DNA of 24,242 nt from contig DATJLQ010000139.1 in the NCBI GenBank assembly GCA_035509415.1, positions 1 through 24,242 on the forward strand, written 5' to 3'. A model generated the notes under the pieces. It saw only the letters and a list, made by a program, of their open reading frames with translations. It was not told the origin of the DNA and searched no databases. This DNA comes from DATJLQ01 sp035509415. GTDB lineage: Bacteria; Pseudomonadota; Alphaproteobacteria; JACZXZ01. Position numbers and translations under genes: made by a program. Position 1 is the first letter of the stretch, and each line of letters begins with the position of its first letter. Below are positions 20,969 to 24,242 of the stretch, one piece after another.

Positions 20969-22759
20969 ATGACCCAGGCCTACGATATCGTCGATCACGT
21001 CTATGACGTCGTGGTGGTGGGGGCCGGCGGCGCCGGCCTGCGCGCGACCCTCGGAATCTCCGAGAAGGGGCTCAAGACCGCGTGCATCACCAAGGTGTTT
21101 CCGACGCGCAGCCACACGGTCGCCGCGCAGGGCGGCATCTCGGCCGCCCTCGGCAACATGGGCGAGGACGATTGGCGCTGGCACATGTACGACACGGTCA
21201 AGGGCGCCGACTGGCTCGGCGACCAGGACGCGATCGAATATATGTGCCGCGAGGCGATCCCGGCGGTGATCGAGCTCGAGCATTACGGCGTGCCGTTCTC
21301 GCGCACCGAGGCGGGCAAGATCTACCAGCGTCCGTTCGGCGGCATGACCACGCGCTTCGGCGAGGGTACCGCGCAGCGCACCTGCGCCGCCGCCGACCGC
21401 ACCGGCCACGCGATCCTGCACACGCTCTACGGCCAGGCGCTCAGGCACAAGACCGAGTTCTTCATCGAGTACGTGGCGCTCGACCTGATCGTGAGCGACG
21501 ACGGCGCGGTATGCGGCGTCATGGCCTGGAACCTCGATGACGGCACCATCCACCGCTTCCACGCGGCACTCGTGATCATGGCGACGGGCGGCTACGGGCG
21601 CGCCTACTTCTCCTGCACCTCGGCGCATACCTGCACCGGCGACGGCAACGCCATGGTGCTGCGCGCGAATCTTCCGCTCGAGGACATGGAGTTCGTCCAG
21701 TTCCATCCGACCGGCATCTACGGCGCCGGCTGCCTGATCACCGAGGGGGCGCGCGGCGAGGGCGGCTATCTCACCAATTCCGAGGGCGAGCGCTACATGG
21801 AGCGCTACGCGCCCCACGCCAAGGACCTCGCGTCGCGCGACGTGGTGAGCCGCGCGAGCACGATCGAAATTCGCGAGGGGCGCGGCTGCGGGCCCTTGAA
21901 GGACCACGTGCTGCTGCACTTGGAGCATCTCGATCCCAAGGTGCTGCACGAGCGGCTGCCAGGCATCTCGGAGACCGCGAAGATCTTCTCGGGCGTCGAC
22001 GTGACGCGCGAGCCGATCCCGGTGCTGCCGACCTGCCACTACAACATGGGCGGCATTCCGACCAATTATCGCGGCGAGGCGCTGACCCGCGTCGACGGCG
22101 ATCCCGACCGCGTGGTGCACGGGCTCATGGCGATCGGCGAGGCGGCTTGCGTCTCGGTGCACGGGGCGAACCGGCTCGGCTCCAACTCGCTCCTCGACCT
22201 CGTGGTGTTCGGGCGCGCGGCCGCCAATCGCGCGGCCGAGATCGTCACCCCCGGCGAGGGGCTGAAGCCGTTGCCGAAGAACGCGGGCGAGCCGGCGCTC
22301 GAGCGCTTCGACAGGCTGCGCCACGCCTCGGGCTCGACCCCGACCGCGTCGTTACGGCTCGAGATGCAGCGTATCATGCAGAACGACTGCGCCGTGTTCC
22401 GCACCGGGACGACGCTCGCCGACGGGCTCAAGAAGCTCGAGGCGTGCTGGCAGAAGCGCGGCGACCTCAAGGTCTCGGACCGCAGCCTGGTCTGGAACAG
22501 CGACCTCGTCGAGACGCTCGAGCTCGACAATCTGCTCGCGCAGGCCGTGTGCACGATGTCGTCCGCCGTGTGGCGCACCGAGAGCCGCGGCGCGCACGCG
22601 CGCGAGGATTTCCCCGAGCGCGACGACAAGAACTGGATGAAGCACTCGCTGGTGTGGATGGACGAGAGCGGCAAGACCCGCCACTCGGACCGGCCGGTGC
22701 ACATGCAGCCGCTCACCAACGAAGTCCAGTCCTTCCCGCCCAAGGCGCGGGTCTATTGA
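20969..22759 (+). CDS. sdhA: succinate dehydrogenase flavoprotein subunit
   Basis: Oxidises succinate to fumarate on covalently bound FAD at the cytoplasmic face of the inner membrane. It is 596 residues, the usual length. The dinucleotide fold is VVVGAGGAGLRATLG (15-29), and the FAD-linking histidine is H49 in FPTRSHTVAAQGGIS. QFHPTGIYGAGCLITEGARG and SRDVVSRAS carry substrate and proton-shuttle residues, CHYNMGGIPTNYRGE the substrate histidine, and GANRLGSNSLLDLVVFG the C-terminal FAD contact. GGAGG stands 9-10 bases before the ATG, overlapping the end of sdhD. It is third in the operon. Confidence 0.98.
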   Translation: MTQAYDIVDHVYDVVVVGAGGAGLRATLGISEKGLKTACITKVFPTRSHTVAAQGGISAALGNMGEDDWRWHMYDTVKGADWLGDQDAIEYMCREAIPAVIELEHYGVPFSRTEAGKIYQRPFGGMTTRFGEGTAQRTCAAADRTGHAILHTLYGQALRHKTEFFIEYVALDLIVSDDGAVCGVMAWNLDDGTIHRFHAALVIMATGGYGRAYFSCTSAHTCTGDGNAMVLRANLPLEDMEFVQFHPTGIYGAGCLITEGARGEGGYLTNSEGERYMERYAPHAKDLASRDVVSRASTIEIREGRGCGPLKDHVLLHLEHLDPKVLHERLPGISETAKIFSGVDVTREPIPVLPTCHYNMGGIPTNYRGEALTRVDGDPDRVVHGLMAIGEAACVSVHGANRLGSNSLLDLVVFGRAAANRAAEIVTPGEGLKPLPKNAGEPALERFDRLRHASGSTPTASLRLEMQRIMQNDCAVFRTGTTLADGLKKLEACWQKRGDLKVSDRSLVWNSDLVETLELDNLLAQAVCTMSSAVWRTESRGAHAREDFPERDDKNWMKHSLVWMDESGKTRHSDRPVHMQPLTNEVQSFPPKARVY

Positions 22760-22779
22760 GCGCCTAGAGGATCGCTCGC

Positions 22780-23568
22780 ATGGTCGAATTCGCGCTGCCC
22801 GCCAACTCGAAGATCGGACCCGGCACGGTGCATCCGGCACCTAAGGGTGCGAAGAATCCGCGGCGCTTCAAGATCTACCGCTGGAGTGCCGCCGAGGAGG
22901 GCGCGCAGCAGGAGAATCCGCGCGTCGACACCTACACGCTCGACCTCGCCGCGACCGGGCCGATGGTGCTCGACGCCCTCATCAAGATCAAGAACGAGGT
23001 CGATGCGACCCTCACCTTCCGCCGCTCGTGCCGCGAGGGCGTGTGCGGCAGCTGCGCCATGAACATCGACGGCCAGAACACCCTCGCCTGCACCAAGCCG
23101 ATCGAGGACGTGAAGGACGACGTGAAAATCTATCCGCTGCCGCATTTAGCGGTGGTGAAGGATCTCGTCCCCGACATGACCCGGTTCTACGCGCAGCACG
23201 CCTCGATCGAGCCCTGGATCAAGACCGAAAGTGCCGCACCCGACCGCGAGCGTCTGCAGTCGCCCGAGGAGCGCGCCAAGCTCGACGGGCTCTACGAGTG
23301 CATCCTGTGCGCCTGCTGCTCGACCTCGTGCCCGAGCTATTGGTGGAACAGCGAGCGCTATCTCGGCCCCGCGGCCCTGCTCCAGGCCTATCGCTGGATC
23401 GCCGACAGCCGCGACGAGAGTGCGGGCGAGCGGCTCGACGCGCTCGAGGATCCGTTCCGCCTCTATCGCTGCCACACGATCATGAACTGCACCCAGACCT
23501 GCCCGAAGCACCTGAACCCCGCGAAGGCGATCGGCGAGGTCAAGAAGCTCGTGGTCGAGCGGCGCTGA
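22780..23568 (+). CDS. sdhB: succinate dehydrogenase iron-sulfur subunit
   Basis: Electron-transfer subunit of complex II, 262 residues. The 2Fe-2S cysteines are C84, C89, C92 (SCREGVCGSC) and C104. The 4Fe-4S and 3Fe-4S ligands come from C174, C177, C180 and C184 (CILCACCSTSC) and C231, C237 and C241 (CHTIMNCTQTC). W188/W189 in SYWWN is the quinone-site region. AGAGGA precedes the ATG, 20 bases after the sdhA stop. It ends the operon; GGCAC and GTGCC shortly after the stop could form a small hairpin, but I see no clear terminator. Confidence 0.98.
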   Translation: MVEFALPANSKIGPGTVHPAPKGAKNPRRFKIYRWSAAEEGAQQENPRVDTYTLDLAATGPMVLDALIKIKNEVDATLTFRRSCREGVCGSCAMNIDGQNTLACTKPIEDVKDDVKIYPLPHLAVVKDLVPDMTRFYAQHASIEPWIKTESAAPDRERLQSPEERAKLDGLYECILCACCSTSCPSYWWNSERYLGPAALLQAYRWIADSRDESAGERLDALEDPFRLYRCHTIMNCTQTCPKHLNPAKAIGEVKKLVVERR

Positions 23569-23670
23569 GGGACGGCACCGGGCCGCTCGGCGTGCCTGGC
23601 CTGCAACCCTTCCAGGACGGTCCTTCGCAAACCCTCGTTCTCTGGTAAAACAGGGTCGGGAGGAGGGGCC

Positions 23671-24242
23671 ATGTACATTCCCAAGGGCTTCGAGGTCGAG
23701 GACCTCGCGACGCTCCACGATTTCATGGAGCAAAACAGCTTCGCGACGCTGGTCGGCATCGCCGAGGGCGCGCCGTTCGCGACCCACATTCCCTTGCTGG
23801 TCGACCGGTCGCGCGGGCCGAAGGGCACCATCCTGGGCCACGTCGCGCGCCTCAACCCGCACGCCGGGCTGTTCGACGGCGCGGGCACGGCGCTCGCGAT
23901 CTTCGCCGGCATCCATGCCTATGTGTCGCCCTCCTGGTACGCGTCCAAGAACGCGGTGCCGACCTGGCTCTACACGGCGGTGCATGCGAGCGGCCGGCCA
24001 CGCGCGATCGACGATCCAAAGGCGGTGCGCGCACTCCTCGAGCGCATGGTTTCGCTTTACGAGGGCGGGATGGCGCGGCCCTGGAGCCTCGCCGATCAGC
24101 CCGAGAAATATCTGGACGGCATGCAACGCGGCATCGTCGCGTTCGAGATGCCGATCGAGCGCCTCGAGGGCAAGTTCAAGCTCAACCAGATCAAGAACGA
24201 GGGCGACCGGCGCGGCACCATCGAGGGGCTCGAGGCGTCGGG
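23671..24242 (+). CDS. PaiB-type FMN-binding split-barrel protein (3' end cut by window edge)
   Basis: 190 complete codons are seen before the window ends; family members are about 205-210 residues, so roughly 15-20 are missing. The ATG has a very strong Shine-Dalgarno (GGGAGGAGGGG). MYIPKGFEVEDLATLHDFM is the PaiB N-terminus; ATHIPLLVD, VARLNPHAGLFD, VSPSWYASKNAVPTWLYTA and the C-terminal LEGKFKLNQIKNEGDRRG follow as in FMN-binding negative transcriptional regulators. Bacillus PaiB takes part in repressing sporulation and protease genes, but most homologues are uncharacterised and may simply be flavin-binding proteins. It lies 102 bases after sdhB and probably has its own transcript. Confidence 0.92.
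   Translation, partial: MYIPKGFEVEDLATLHDFMEQNSFATLVGIAEGAPFATHIPLLVDRSRGPKGTILGHVARLNPHAGLFDGAGTALAIFAGIHAYVSPSWYASKNAVPTWLYTAVHASGRPRAIDDPKAVRALLERMVSLYEGGMARPWSLADQPEKYLDGMQRGIVAFEMPIERLEGKFKLNQIKNEGDRRGTIEGLEAS

Overview
The window is very GC-rich DNA from a bacterial chromosome, most probably an alphaproteobacterium. The marker is the block pckA / chvI-chvG / short hprK / EIIA / HPr / EI, which is an alphaproteobacterial arrangement. The sdhC-D-A-B order and a CoA-ester lyase plus mesaconyl-CoA hydratase pair, as in the ethylmalonyl-CoA pathway, fit this. I see no tRNA, rRNA or CRISPR.

Layout. (1) 1-2538, minus: pckA, lacking only its last few codons, and a HugZ-like PNPOx/DUF2470 protein. 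(2) 2751-8583, plus: the chvI-chvG two-component system followed by a regulatory phosphotransferase chain (HprK, EIIA, HPr, EI). No sugar permease is present, so the chain is probably a carbon/nitrogen/phosphorylation-state signalling module next to the gluconeogenic gene pckA. (3) 8608-11544, minus: a patch of visibly lower GC holding two tandem paralogous secreted proteins of unknown function, a GH64-like beta-1,3-glucanase homologue without signal peptide, and a decayed IS481-type transposase piece. It looks like acquired DNA. (4) 11630-14059, minus: a type II haloacid-dehalogenase-like HAD protein, a LysE-family exporter and a PdxY-like pyridoxal kinase. (5) 14060-14371: a REP-like palindrome, then a 14-bp triplication that makes two stacked five-codon minicistrons just ahead of the CoA-ester lyase. 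(6) 14372-16335, plus: CoA-ester lyase and mesaconyl-CoA hydratase-like gene, overlapping by 4 bases.

(7) 16336-18282: almost 2 kb without a credible gene. It holds a terminator-like hairpin, a cluster of small perfect hairpins with tetraloops, a tandem array of about 118-bp units (four complete, one partial) that each fold as hairpins, and two diverged AT-richer segments with DnaA-box-like words on either side of the array. This is the least explained part of the window. (8) 18283-19818, minus: a GT-C type membrane glycosyltransferase. (9) 19819-23568, plus: a regulatory region with a good sigma70-type promoter and the sdhCDAB operon for succinate dehydrogenase. (10) 23671 to the edge: a PaiB-type FMN-binding protein cut off by the window end.

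Metabolically the window joins C4 flow (Sdh, Pck), CoA-ester carbon assimilation (lyase/hydratase) and a PTS-like regulatory relay. The unusual material is in the non-coding stretches and the low-GC patch. I found no convincing new multi-gene defence or biosynthetic system.
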